Below are positions 53,234-62,851 of a stretch of 64,000 nt of DNA, piece by piece. The stretch covers positions 124,001 to 188,000 of the forward strand of contig NZ_JACHIF010000003.1 of the NCBI RefSeq assembly GCF_014203045.1, in the 5' to 3' direction. The first letter of the stretch is position 1. Each line of letters opens with the position of its first letter. The stretch comes from Prosthecobacter dejongeii (GTDB lineage: Bacteria > Verrucomicrobiota > Verrucomicrobiia > Verrucomicrobiales > Verrucomicrobiaceae). The position numbers and the translations under genes were made by a program. The notes under the pieces are model-generated. The model was not told where the DNA came from, did not search any database, and saw nothing but the letters and a program-made list of their open reading frames with translations.

Positions 53234-54511
53234 TCACCGGCCTACTGCCCGCTTGAGTTCATGCTGTGCCTTGTTAAAGTCCGTTACAGCCCGAACCCGG
53301 CTTTGTCTTGCACGAGTGAGTTCTTCTCTCGCTAACAGATATTCGAGGACGACACCTAGCTGGCTGGCTTGGCGTTCTTTGGCGAGCTTCACCATCTCCT
53401 CGGCAGCAGTGACCGCTTCGTCGTTGATGGCGATTTGATCGTGAGCGCTTTGAGATTTCACAACAACTTCGACAACTTCGCGGCCAATGGCAGCTTTGAT
53501 ATTTCCGGTCTGTAGATTCGTGGCCTGCTCACGAGCGTTGGCGATGACCCTGCGCTGTTTATCAAAGAGTCCGCCGGGGCCGATCTTCCAGCCTAGGCCG
53601 ATGTAGAAGTCCTGCGTGTCATCAAAATTGCCGGTGTTGTTGCCAAAGCCGCCGCCGAGTCCGCCTGCGGTGTAGCTGGCCTGCACGTTCGGCACCAGAG
53701 GTGCGATGCGGGCTCGGTCACTTTCAAGCTGTGCGGCAATCGTGGCAGCGCCTGCCGCTTTGAGCTCAGGTCGGTGCTGGGTGGCCTGAGAAAGAAGAGT
53801 GGCTACACCGGTTTTGCCATTGAGATGCACAGGCACGAGATCGGCCTTGGCTGGACGCAGTTCGGATTGGGCTGGCAGACGCAATGTCTCGGCTAGAGCG
53901 GCGGCGGCGAGGTCGCGCTTTTCCTTCTCTTGACGAATGGCGAGCTTGGCGCGTGCGACTTGCGTTTTGACGCGAAGCAGATCAGCGCGGAAGACGGTTC
54001 CAGCTGCGACGGCACTTTCGAGCTGCTTTTCGTAATCCTGTGTCAGACGCCAATCATCCTCAATGATGGCCACACTGGCCTCGGTGGCGAGCAAATCATA
54101 ATAGCGCATCGTTGCCTGCGTAACGATGTCGCGCCGGGATTTTTCCACCAAATGTTCAGCAGCGAGCGCTTTTTGTTTGGTCGCGAGTGCCGAGTAGTAG
54201 AGATCACCGGGCGACCAGTCAATCATAACGTTCGTGCCAACGGTATACTGCTGCTTGTTGGCATTGAAGACCGCCCCAGCGACATCCTGGATGTTCCCAT
54301 CATGCCGCCTGTAACCGACGCCGAGACTCAGGCTGGGCCAAAAACGTTGCCAAGCAAGCTTCGCTTCTGCGATGGTCTCGCTGTGGTTCATACGGGCCAG
54401 TTCGATCTCGTCATTGTGCGCACCTGCAAGTTTCATCACTGTCGGGAGATCGACGTGGATAGGTTCTGCGGTAGAAAGGGTGGCAGCAAGAAAAAATAGG
54501 AATATTTTCAT
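53234..54511 (-). CDS. TolC-family outer-membrane efflux protein
   Basis: A 425-residue outer-membrane channel with a signal peptide (to ~16, ATLSTAEP). Two similar halves of long helices and strands run through it (LPTVMKLAGAHNDEIEL; LLSQATQHRPELKAAGAATIAAQ), the TolC duplication. It would form the exit duct of the RND complex whose adaptor and pump genes lie immediately upstream. It is the last gene of the operon. The family assignment is strong; the substrate comes only from context. Confidence 0.87.
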   Translation of the reverse strand: MKIFLFFLAATLSTAEPIHVDLPTVMKLAGAHNDEIELARMNHSETIAEAKLAWQRFWPSLSLGVGYRRHDGNIQDVAGAVFNANKQQYTVGTNVMIDWSPGDLYYSALATKQKALAAEHLVEKSRRDIVTQATMRYYDLLATEASVAIIEDDWRLTQDYEKQLESAVAAGTVFRADLLRVKTQVARAKLAIRQEKEKRDLAAAALAETLRLPAQSELRPAKADLVPVHLNGKTGVATLLSQATQHRPELKAAGAATIAAQLESDRARIAPLVPNVQASYTAGGLGGGFGNNTGNFDDTQDFYIGLGWKIGPGGLFDKQRRVIANAREQATNLQTGNIKAAIGREVVEVVVKSQSAHDQIAINDEAVTAAEEMVKLAKERQASQLGVVLEYLLAREELTRARQSRVRAVTDFNKAQHELKRAVGR

Positions 54512-54580
54512 GGGACAAAAGACTGGTTTGGAAAAAATGGCGCGAGTGAATTATGCTGGCCTGAATCTTGCCGCCTAAAC

Positions 54581-55573
54581 TCAGGGTTTAACCCCGACCG
54601 CTTGCTTGTCAGCAAGCGTAACTGTTCCAGGCACGAATAGTTCATCGTCTAATTTCAACCCGGTCACTTCGACGTTCACACCATCGTTGAATCCTATCTT
54701 CACAGCGGTCTTCATGGCTTTGCCGTCGGCGCGTTTGAAGACGAAGGCGTTGGCCTTTTCCAAGACCAGAGCGCCGACAGGAATCAGGGTCGTGTCTTCG
54801 TGTTTTTCGGTAGCGATCTTGGTCATAACATACATGCCGGAACGGAGTTTGAGGTCAGGGTTTTTGATATCAGCTTCGGCAAGCATGGTGCGCGTAGCGG
54901 GATCGAGCGCGTAGGCGATGCGGCTGATGCTGGCTTCGACGGACGGAGCGGTAGCTCCGAGGGCATCGATCTGGGCTTTAACCGGCTTGCCGACGGTAAC
55001 GAGTCCGGTTTCCAGTTCGGTGACGGGAATTTGCAGACGTAGCGTGCTCAAGTCAGTGATTTCGAGGAGCTTGGTTGTGTTTGCTGCGACGAGAGAACCG
55101 GGATCAGCGTGGCGGGCGGTGACGATGCCGTCAAAGGGCGCTCTGAGGCTGGCGAATTGGATCTGCGTCTCGCTGCGTTCTAGTCCAGCCTTCGCGATGG
55201 CGAGCTTTGCCTCGGCGTCATCGACGGCCTGCGGTAGGACGATGTCAGGAGACTTCGCCCGGGCTTCATGAAGGCGTTTGACCTCGATTTGTGCTACGGT
55301 GACCTCAGCCTTTGACTTGGCGATGTCAGCCAGGAGTTCGGGCACTTCAAGCGTGACGAGGATCTGACCTGCAGTGACGGTGTCGCCTTTGTCAACGGTC
55401 AGAGTGGCGATGTAGCCGGTGACTTTGGCATGCAGCGTTGCCTGCTGCCACGGCGCGAGCGTGGCGGGCAGAGAGATCCAGCGGTGGATGAGGCCGGTGG
55501 TGGGCTTGGTTGTTGGGAGTTCGAGCGCTTGGGTACTTTGCGCGAGAATGAGGAGTAGGAGTAGGAGTCGCAT
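54581..55573 (-). CDS. RND efflux membrane-fusion (adaptor) protein
   Basis: A 330-residue periplasmic adaptor. After a signal peptide (to ~17, STQALEL) come the barrel-sandwich hybrid (LHAKVTGYIATLTVDKGDTVTAGQ), a short alpha-hairpin, the returning lipoyl half (LRAPFDGIVTARHADPGS), a beta-barrel (LRLQIPVTELETG) and a membrane-proximal domain to the end. Typical of HlyD/AcrA-family adaptors though without a lipid anchor cysteine. It joins the RND pump to the TolC-like channel. The gene lies 88 bases after the pump and 69 before the channel gene. Confidence 0.88.
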   Translation of the reverse strand: MRLLLLLLILAQSTQALELPTTKPTTGLIHRWISLPATLAPWQQATLHAKVTGYIATLTVDKGDTVTAGQILVTLEVPELLADIAKSKAEVTVAQIEVKRLHEARAKSPDIVLPQAVDDAEAKLAIAKAGLERSETQIQFASLRAPFDGIVTARHADPGSLVAANTTKLLEITDLSTLRLQIPVTELETGLVTVGKPVKAQIDALGATAPSVEASISRIAYALDPATRTMLAEADIKNPDLKLRSGMYVMTKIATEKHEDTTLIPVGALVLEKANAFVFKRADGKAMKTAVKIGFNDGVNVEVTGLKLDDELFVPGTVTLADKQAVGVKP

Positions 55574-55661
55574 GAGTTTGGACAGGATTTGTGCAGGTCA
55601 GTAGCGAAATTAAATTAGAATGAGTTAAGGCCAAGCTCGTTGAGCTTCGCTGATCTTTGCG

Positions 55662-58600
55662 CTAGGTGTCATTAGGTTCGAGTGATGCGTTCTTAGCCGT
55701 TTTGCTCGCCAGCAGTGCATACACGGCAGGCAACACAAGCAATGTCGTGACGGTCGCCAAGGCCAGACCACCGATGGTGGCGATGGCGAGTGGTGAGGTC
55801 TGCGACTTCGCCACAGCCATGGGGATCATGCCCGCGATCATGGCGAGGCTGGTCATCAAGATCGGTCGAAGACGGGTGGTGGCAGATTCGAGAGCGGCGT
55901 CCCGTTTAGTCATGCCAGTGAGTTGCGCGCGATGAGCAAAGGTAACGAGGAGGATGGCATTGGCGACGGCGACGCCGACGGCCATGATAGCTCCCATGAA
56001 GCTCTGGATATTCAAGGTGGTACTGGTAAGCATCAGGGCTAGCACGACACCGAGCAGGGCGGCAGGAATGGCAGCAAGAACGATGAGGGCGAGGCGCAAG
56101 CTTTGGAAGTTCGCGACGAGCAGCAGGAAGATGGTGACGATGGCAATAAGCAGGCCGGTTTGGAGGCCGCTTTGCAGTTCTTTCATCGGTGGAATCTGGC
56201 CTCGTAGGGCGACGGCGACGCCAGGGGGCGCAGGGTTGTCGGCGATAACCCTTTCGACCTGCTTAGCGATGTTGCCGAGCGGCTTGTCATGCAGGTTCGC
56301 CGTGATCGAAATCGTGCGAGCCATGTTATAACGATCATATTGGCCGATGATGCTGGCTTCGCTGACTTTGGCGATGTTGCGAAGAAGCACAGGCTGCTTG
56401 CCCTGCGCGGTAACTGGTAGGTTACGCAGATCTTCGAGGCTTTTCATCATTGTCTGTGGCACCTGGACTTGGAGGCTGAAGCTGGTACCGGTTTTCGGGT
56501 CGGCCCAGTAGTTGGGGACAGTGAAACGGCTGCTTGCGGTAGCCGCCACGAGACTGCGTGTGGCGTCGCTCATTTTTACGCCAAGTAGGCCAGCTCGTTC
56601 ACGGTCAATATTCACATCTATGCTTGGGTAGTCGAGCGTCTGACTGAATTGCACATCGCGCAGGTCTTTGAGTTCGGTGAGCTTGATGCGTAGCGTTTCG
56701 GCATGAGCGCGGCTGGCAGAGAAGTCTTTGCCGCTAACAGCGACTTCGATGGGTGTAGGTGATCCGAGTGCCATGACGCGTGATACGATGTCGGCAGGCT
56801 CGAAGGAGAACAGCACGGTTGGGAACTCGGCAGCGAGGCGTACTCGAAGTGTTTCGCGCAGCTCGGCAATGGGTTGTGACCCCTCTTTAAGCTGGATTTG
56901 CAGCATTGCCTCCTCCGGGCCGCTGTTCCACTGATGGATGAGATTGACGGGGTAGTTCGGTGCATGGACACCCACTAACCCCATACTTGTAGCGACGGAG
57001 GCCTCCTCGCCAATGATAGCCAGCGTGCGTAAGGCAATCTGCTCAGTGGTTTCGAGTCGTGTAGCAGTAGGGGCGCGGAGACGGAGTTGTATCTGCCCTG
57101 CGTCGATCTGAGGAAAGATTTCAGTGCCAAGGAATGGGACGATAACGCTGATGGCAAAGATAACGCCGCCAAGATAGGCGGGGACAAGGATATGACGTGT
57201 AGTGATCGATGGAAGAAAAAGCCAGCGCAATGCGGACACCCCGGCGGGCTTGGGCTCCGCACGGTTTTTAGGTTCGCTGTGCCACCAGATACTCAAGATC
57301 GGTACCAGGGTTGAGGACAGCAGGTAGCTGGAAATCATAGCAAAGCCGACCGCAAGCGAGAGTGGTAAGAAAAGGGCCTTCGCTGCGCCGGTCATGAAGA
57401 AGCTCGGTACGAACACCGCGAGAATACACAACATGCTCAGCGAACGCGGCCCTATGGTTTCTTCGGAGGCGTCCAATACAATGCGGGCCAGAGTGCATGT
57501 ACCACTTTGTTTCATTCGGCGGTGAATGTTTTCGATTTCGACGGTGGCTTCATCGACAAGAATACCAACCGCGAGAGCGAGGCCGCCGAGGGTCATCAGA
57601 TTAATCGTGTATCCAGCGATCCACAATGCGAGCACTGCGGCGGCGATGGCGATGGGGATGTTTAGCACGACGATCAATACGCTACGTAGATCACGCAGGA
57701 AGATGAGTACCATTAAACCTGTGAGTGTGGCACCGAGGATGCCTTCTTTGACCAGGTCATCGATAGCGCGGATGATCCAGGGGCTTTGGTCGAACTCGAA
57801 GGTGACGTTAATGTCTTCTGGACAGGCTGCTTTGAATTTGGAGAGGTTGAGCTTCACCAGTTCGACGACGCTGAGTGTAGATGCATCGCTGCGTTTGGTA
57901 ACGGGCATGTACACGGTTCGTTTACCGTTCACGATAGCGATGCTGGTGGTAATATCGTGATCTTCAACTACGGCGCCGATGTCGCGGACATAGACAGCGC
58001 CTTTGTCGGTGATCTTGAGCGGTACGGCTGCGAGATCTTGGATGTTTTTTACAACGGCATTAGTAGGCACGATGGGATAGCTATTCGGTAGCGCGAGATT
58101 GCCACTAGGGCTCATCGTGTTCGCCTCGGTCATCGCTTTAACCACGTCATCCGGCGACAAACCATAGGCGCGAAGGCGGTCCGGTTTTACATTGATCACA
58201 ATGGTGCGAGCACTGCCGCCAAAGGGGGGAGGAGCGGAAACACCGGGCAGCGTAGCAAAGAGTGGGCGAACCATGTTCAGCGCAGCGTCCTGCATCTGAC
58301 CAACGGTGCGATTTGGGTTCTCTGTGGAGAAGACGAGATTGCCCACAGGCACACTGCCTGCGTCAAAACGCGTCACGAAGGCACCCGGCGTGCCCGGCGG
58401 CATGAAGCTACGGCTACGGTTCACATAGGCGATGGTTTCCGACAGCGCTGCGGACATGTCTGTGCCAGGATGGAATTGGAGCTTCATTATTGAAGCTCCC
58501 TGAATGTTCTTTGACTCCACATGTTCAATGCCCGCTATGTAGAGGAAGTGGTACTCGTAGTAGTATGTCAGATAGCCCTCCATCTGCGCTGCATCCATGC

Positions 58601-58757
58601 CGCCATACGGCTGCGCTACGTAGATGGTGGGAATACCAAGCGGTGGGAAAACGTCTCGCGGCATTTTTTCTGTTGCGATCCATGAACCGAGCAGGATAGC
58701 TACGACGGCGACGAGAATGGTCCAAGGATGGCGAAGAGCGAAGCGCGGGAGAGACAT
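55662..58757 (-). CDS. RND family efflux transporter
   Basis: A 1031-residue inner-membrane proton-driven pump with 12 helices and two large periplasmic loops. It starts MSLPRFALRHPWTIL. TM4 carries the RND acidic cluster in VGILVDEATVEIENIHRRM, required for proton flow. That motif is nearer the HAE1 (organic compound) group than the heavy-metal group, which normally has DGAVVMVEN here. With chrBA upstream, a chromate-linked or metal role is suggested by location only. The start matches relatives. Confidence 0.9.
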   Translation of the reverse strand: MSLPRFALRHPWTILVAVVAILLGSWIATEKMPRDVFPPLGIPTIYVAQPYGGMDAAQMEGYLTYYYEYHFLYIAGIEHVESKNIQGASIMKLQFHPGTDMSAALSETIAYVNRSRSFMPPGTPGAFVTRFDAGSVPVGNLVFSTENPNRTVGQMQDAALNMVRPLFATLPGVSAPPPFGGSARTIVINVKPDRLRAYGLSPDDVVKAMTEANTMSPSGNLALPNSYPIVPTNAVVKNIQDLAAVPLKITDKGAVYVRDIGAVVEDHDITTSIAIVNGKRTVYMPVTKRSDASTLSVVELVKLNLSKFKAACPEDINVTFEFDQSPWIIRAIDDLVKEGILGATLTGLMVLIFLRDLRSVLIVVLNIPIAIAAAVLALWIAGYTINLMTLGGLALAVGILVDEATVEIENIHRRMKQSGTCTLARIVLDASEETIGPRSLSMLCILAVFVPSFFMTGAAKALFLPLSLAVGFAMISSYLLSSTLVPILSIWWHSEPKNRAEPKPAGVSALRWLFLPSITTRHILVPAYLGGVIFAISVIVPFLGTEIFPQIDAGQIQLRLRAPTATRLETTEQIALRTLAIIGEEASVATSMGLVGVHAPNYPVNLIHQWNSGPEEAMLQIQLKEGSQPIAELRETLRVRLAAEFPTVLFSFEPADIVSRVMALGSPTPIEVAVSGKDFSASRAHAETLRIKLTELKDLRDVQFSQTLDYPSIDVNIDRERAGLLGVKMSDATRSLVAATASSRFTVPNYWADPKTGTSFSLQVQVPQTMMKSLEDLRNLPVTAQGKQPVLLRNIAKVSEASIIGQYDRYNMARTISITANLHDKPLGNIAKQVERVIADNPAPPGVAVALRGQIPPMKELQSGLQTGLLIAIVTIFLLLVANFQSLRLALIVLAAIPAALLGVVLALMLTSTTLNIQSFMGAIMAVGVAVANAILLVTFAHRAQLTGMTKRDAALESATTRLRPILMTSLAMIAGMIPMAVAKSQTSPLAIATIGGLALATVTTLLVLPAVYALLASKTAKNASLEPNDT

Positions 58758-58816
58758 GAGGAGTGACGAATAGAAACGTGGTGACGGGCGGGGAGCAGGC
58801 GGGTGTCAGCGTCCTC

Positions 58817-60121
58817 TCAAGGCAGAAAAAGAAATCCAAAAAGCCCCAACACCGCGCATGCACCGATCACCGGCATGAGACCGATTTTGAAATACTGCAT
58901 GGCGATGAATGCCAGTGTGGCGAGGACAGCGATGAAGATATCGAAGCCACCACTCGCGGGCCACAAGGAGTGGGTAGCGAATTTAACGCCGAGATTCAGG
59001 ATGACGCCAACCACGGCAGCGGTGATGGCCGTGAGCGCGGCGCTAAGTCGGGGTTGCTCACCAAGTTTTTCGATGTGCGGTGCACCAATGAAGATGAACA
59101 AAAAGCATGGCAGGAAAGTCACCCATGTCGTGATCAAAGCACCAAGCGTGGCTCCGGCGAGGGGACTGAGCGAGCCGGGGTGCTGCCAACCACCGACAAA
59201 GCCGACGAATTGCAGTACCATGATGAGCGGGCCGGGTGTGGTCTCGGCGAGAGCGAGTCCGCTCATCATCTGTGGGTGAGAGAGCCAGCCATGGTTCTCG
59301 ACAACCTGTTGTGCGACATATGGCAGCACTGCATACGCGCCGCCAAAGGTGACGAGCGCGGCTTTGCTGAAGAACAGACCTTGCTGTGCTTGCGTGCTAC
59401 TCCAGCCGAGCCATGCGGCGATGGCAAAGACGGGCAGCCACCACAAGGCGAGGCACAACGCGGTGATGGTCAAAGTGCGGCCCCAACTGGCCTTGGGTGC
59501 TGGCGGTAATTCAATAGCTGGAGCAGTATCATTCGCAGCGCTATGCCCCTTGCCTGCCGGAAACTGCGCAGGCAGCACTCGATTGCCGAAATACCCAAGT
59601 ACGGCGGCAGCGAGAATGATAAAGACAAAGGATACCTGGAAAAAATAGATCGCAATGAAGCTTAACGCGGCTAAAGCCCAGAGCGTGTGGCTCTTGAGGG
59701 CTTTTTTTCCAATACGCAACACTGCCTCAGCCACCACTGCGATCACCGCGCCGAGAAGGCCATGAAAAATTGCTGCGAGCCATGGCAGATGCCCGCCAGC
59801 CATGTAGAGCCAGCTAAGGCCGAACAAAATGAATACTGACGGCAGTACAAACAACACTCCAGCCGCGATGCCCCCCTTCGCACCATGCAATCGCCAGCCA
59901 AGGTAGGTGGCGAGTTGCTGTGCCTCGGGACCGGGAAGCAGCATGCAGACATTCAACGCGTGAAGGAAATGCACATCACTGATCCAGCGGCGTTTTTCCA
60001 CCAGCTCCTTGTGCATGATAGCGATTTGTCCCGCAGGTCCACCGAAACTGATACAGCCGAGTTTAAGCCAATAACGAAAGGCTTGCGGAAAGGTGGGCAT
60101 AGAAGGAATTTCCGATTTCAT
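58817..60121 (-). CDS. chrA: Chromate transporter ChrA (long, two-domain)
   Basis: A 434-residue CHR-family exporter that lowers cytoplasmic chromate, using the membrane potential. Both homologous halves are present: half 1 with LGCISFGGPAGQIA and LPGPEAQQLATYLGW, half 2 with LVTFGGAYAVLPYV and TTPGPLIMVLQFVG, about ten membrane helices in total. I placed the start at ATG 60121, which overlaps the ChrB stop (ATGA). The frame extends upstream to 60232, but that would lie within chrB. The coupling with ChrB supports a chromate-resistance role. Confidence 0.92.
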   Translation of the reverse strand: MKSEIPSMPTFPQAFRYWLKLGCISFGGPAGQIAIMHKELVEKRRWISDVHFLHALNVCMLLPGPEAQQLATYLGWRLHGAKGGIAAGVLFVLPSVFILFGLSWLYMAGGHLPWLAAIFHGLLGAVIAVVAEAVLRIGKKALKSHTLWALAALSFIAIYFFQVSFVFIILAAAVLGYFGNRVLPAQFPAGKGHSAANDTAPAIELPPAPKASWGRTLTITALCLALWWLPVFAIAAWLGWSSTQAQQGLFFSKAALVTFGGAYAVLPYVAQQVVENHGWLSHPQMMSGLALAETTPGPLIMVLQFVGFVGGWQHPGSLSPLAGATLGALITTWVTFLPCFLFIFIGAPHIEKLGEQPRLSAALTAITAAVVGVILNLGVKFATHSLWPASGGFDIFIAVLATLAFIAMQYFKIGLMPVIGACAVLGLFGFLFLP

Positions 60122-61068
60122 TGTTTCTTGATGTTCTTGCGAGTCCGGTTGGAGAGCTGGCGATGCAGGGCGTCGAAGCAGTCGCAACCACGGGAGAGAA
60201 TGTCGTGATCGGTCCATCCCATCTGTGCCCAACCGCGAAAAATGGCCAGGAGTCCGGCTCCTTCCTGCGTGCCATTACGCCCGTCACCCAGATCGGCATC
60301 GTGAATAATGTGGGCGATCTTTTTCAAACCAGGATCATCGAGTGTGAAGCGATTGAGAAGCGTTTCGAAAGTACAGTGGTCGCTGTGATGACCAAACTCG
60401 ACGCCCACCATGTCATAGGGCAGCGCCTCTGGATGCGCGGCGGGATCATTGGCAAAAACAAAAGTGGCCTTGGGATCAATGAACCGCTGAATCAGCCACG
60501 CGGAACCTACTCGATCAACCTCCGGCCGCGGCCGCGTGAGCCAAGTGCGCTGCTGGTAATTCTTGATCGAAAGCGTCTTCATTTTATCGCTAGTGGCACC
60601 TTCACCGAAACGACGCATTAGCATCTCCACGTCCGCCGCCTTGGGACAATCGAAGAAGTCGATCTGGCGCACGACTTGGAAACGGGTGGCGAGCTTTTCG
60701 CGATCTTCCGAGGTTGCCAATGACTTTTTTCCCTTAGCGGGCAGTAGCAGGCGGATATCCTTAAGGATGTCCTCATAATCAGCCGTTCGCGCCTGTTGGA
60801 AGAGTGTTATGATCTCGTCATCGCTCACCCCATCAATGTCATCTGCCCGCACCAGCGTGGCATCGCCGCCCTGCTCGCGAAGGCGCTGCGCTAGCCACTG
60901 AAAGCTCTCGTGCAGCTCCTGGCGGTCAGGCAAAACGGAGGCCGAAGTTTTCAAAGGAACCGCGCCAAGGCGCTTCAGTTGTCTCCACATGGACAGGCGC
61001 AAGGCGCCGTTTTTCGCAGGCAGACTGTAAAGTAGCAAAAGCCAGGATCGTTCCGTCATTTGTAACAT
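60118..61068 (-). CDS. chrB: Chromate resistance protein ChrB
   Basis: A 316-residue cytoplasmic protein. The N-terminal half (LLLYSLPAKNGALRLSMWRQLKRLGAV) is a winged-helix-like domain, and the C-terminal half carries RTWLTRPRPEVDRVGSAWLI and VEFGHHSDHCTFE. ChrB of Ochrobactrum tritici is a chromate-responsive regulator of the chr operon, and this protein has the same plan, so it probably senses chromate and binds the operator beside its own start. Start at ATG 61068 or, three codons on, ATG 61059; the former overlaps the operator-like repeat. First gene of a five-gene operon. Confidence 0.9.
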   Translation of the reverse strand: MLQMTERSWLLLLYSLPAKNGALRLSMWRQLKRLGAVPLKTSASVLPDRQELHESFQWLAQRLREQGGDATLVRADDIDGVSDDEIITLFQQARTADYEDILKDIRLLLPAKGKKSLATSEDREKLATRFQVVRQIDFFDCPKAADVEMLMRRFGEGATSDKMKTLSIKNYQQRTWLTRPRPEVDRVGSAWLIQRFIDPKATFVFANDPAAHPEALPYDMVGVEFGHHSDHCTFETLLNRFTLDDPGLKKIAHIIHDADLGDGRNGTQEGAGLLAIFRGWAQMGWTDHDILSRGCDCFDALHRQLSNRTRKNIKKQ

Positions 61069-61085
61069 GTGTTACATCATGTAAC
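61061..61085. promoter_or_regulatory. Operator-like alternating TGTAAC/GTTACA half-sites
   Basis: TGTAAC (61061-61066), GTTACA (61071-61076) and TGTAAC (61080-61085) alternate in orientation, creating two overlapping palindromes: one with 7-base arms around TG, and a perfect 15-base one, GTTACAT-C-ATGTAAC (61071-61085). The site overlaps the chrB start codon and lies 55 bases ahead of the divergent DUF1259 gene, so one bound protein could control both. The likely binder is ChrB itself. Confidence 0.65.
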
Positions 61086-61139
61086 TCTTGTTGCAAGATT
61101 AGTATTGACGTTTTTATCTTTTCCGTCAGCTTCATTGCC

Positions 61140-62024
61140 ATGAAACCGACCACGATGCTTTTCACATTCGTCACCTGCATCACGTTCACTGCATCGGCTT
61201 TGGACAACACCAAAATTGAGCAGATAACCGGGCTCAAGGGCACTCTGAACGAGGCGGAAAAAGTATTCAAAGTGACCTACCCACGTGGTGACCTTGGCGT
61301 AGCAGTGGATAAATGGAATATCCCCGCCTTCATGGGGCTGACGACCTGGGCTGCTTTTACAGATGGCAATGCGTCGGCGACAATGGTCATGGGCGACTTC
61401 GTGTTAATGCAGGACGAGGTGAATCCTGTGATGAGCTCGCTGCTTGAATCAGGACTGTCTGTAACCGCGCTGCACAATCACTTTTTTTTCGATGAACCTA
61501 AGGCGTACTTTATGCATATCGCAGGCGAAGGCTCTTTGGAGCAACTTGCTAAAGGTGTGCGTGCCGGCCTAGACAAGATGAAGGAAATTCGCGCCTCATC
61601 TCCGCAGCCAGCGAAGTCATTTGGCAACGCCATTCCTGACAAAAATTCCATCACTGCTGCTCCACTTCTGGCGGTGCTAGGCGGGAAACCACAGGAGAAA
61701 GAGGGCATGGTGAAATTTACTATCGGTCGCATTGCAAAGATGTCCTGCGGTTGCGAGATTGGCAAAGAGATGGGAGTGAACACCTGGGCAGCGTTTGCTG
61801 GCACGGATGACAATGCCGTAGTTGATGGTGACTTCGCCTGCCTGGAAGGCGAGCTTCAAGGAGTGCTCAGAACCCTGCGTGCGGGCGGCATCCACATCGT
61901 TGCCATCCATCATCACATGACGATGGAGAATCCACGTTACATCTTCCTTCATTACTGGGGACTCGGCAAAGCTGCGGAGCTTGCTAGTAAGCTCAAGACT
62001 GCTCTTGATGTGCAAGCCAAATAA
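61140..62024 (+). CDS. DUF1259 protein with two domain copies
   Basis: A 294-residue secreted protein (signal to ~20, TASALDN). Two DUF1259 (LppY/LpqO-type) copies follow. Copy 1 contains TTWAAFTDGNASATMVMGDF and ALHNHFFFDEPKAYFMHI; copy 2 contains NTWAAFAGTDDNAVVDGDF and AIHHHMTMENPRYIFLHY. The doubled His-rich strands suggest metal binding. The family is uncharacterised but often appears near metal or oxidant resistance genes. It is divergent from chrB across the operator-like repeat, which hints at co-regulation. Confidence 0.87.
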   Translation: MKPTTMLFTFVTCITFTASALDNTKIEQITGLKGTLNEAEKVFKVTYPRGDLGVAVDKWNIPAFMGLTTWAAFTDGNASATMVMGDFVLMQDEVNPVMSSLLESGLSVTALHNHFFFDEPKAYFMHIAGEGSLEQLAKGVRAGLDKMKEIRASSPQPAKSFGNAIPDKNSITAAPLLAVLGGKPQEKEGMVKFTIGRIAKMSCGCEIGKEMGVNTWAAFAGTDDNAVVDGDFACLEGELQGVLRTLRAGGIHIVAIHHHMTMENPRYIFLHYWGLGKAAELASKLKTALDVQAK

Positions 62025-62044
62025 CCATCAGCGTTCCTCCGCTT

Positions 62045-62413
62045 ATGAGATCTTTGGCCTTGCTCACAATCCTCTTTTCGTCCTCTTGCGGCACCCATTG
62101 GGATCCTTTAGTGAGCTTTAAGCCGCTGTTTTTCGGATTGGATGAGACAAACATATCGCCCAAAGCCATAGATGCCTTGGCAGAGGCGAAGCATGACTTT
62201 GCTCTGGCGCGAAAAGGCAGGCCTCCTCACTTTGCTCGGCTCATAGGCGACGATTCGACGATTGGAGCCAAGTGCTATCAAGGACGGGGTTACCGATTGA
62301 CGATCTTTATCAATGGCTCGCGTAATCGCGTAGGGCAAAAAATCGAAATGGAATCCGAAATCACCGGCTCGGCCCCCTACCTGTATGATGAGAGTTTTGA
62401 ACAATCGAACTAA
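62045..62413 (+). CDS. Small putative lipoprotein
   Basis: A 122-residue protein with signal peptide and lipobox-like SSSC (Cys15). The mature part (for example LFFGLDETNISPKAIDALAEAK) is short and without recognised domain. It begins 20 bases after the DUF1259 stop on the same strand, so the two are likely co-transcribed. Confidence 0.6.
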   Translation: MRSLALLTILFSSSCGTHWDPLVSFKPLFFGLDETNISPKAIDALAEAKHDFALARKGRPPHFARLIGDDSTIGAKCYQGRGYRLTIFINGSRNRVGQKIEMESEITGSAPYLYDESFEQSN

Positions 62414-62851
62414 TGTGTCCTGATTCTGTCCGCAACGTGCCAAAACCACTCGCTTGCAGGGACTCATAATCATGCCAGGACAGGCGGCCTTACATCCACG
62501 TCAATCCTACGCCCAAAATCTGCCGACAAAGGCGACATGACTAAATCCTCAGCTCGCAGATGGTGAAGTCCATAAAATCCATTGATGCTCGTCTCACATT
62601 TGCTCTGTTTCCAACGCCGTGAACAAAACACCCTTTTTGCCATGACTTCCAGTTTTTCCAGAGCCGGGAGCTTCGGTGGACTGAATTAATGCGTGGGAAA
62701 AAAGCTGCGGTGTCGAAACTTTCGCCCTGCAGTTTTTTCTTGTCCCATGGGCTATAACTATCGAGGCAATGAAGGCTCCAAAAGAAGTTCGTTTATCAGT
62801 GTCCAGGTACCTGATGTGGACAGCGATCACAGTTCTGATGAAGCATGGCTT
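62414..62851. other. Convergent intergenic region
   Basis: 438 bases between convergent genes. I see no gene and no clear terminator. Short frames here are shadows of the adjacent exporter gene or are without features. Confidence 0.5.
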
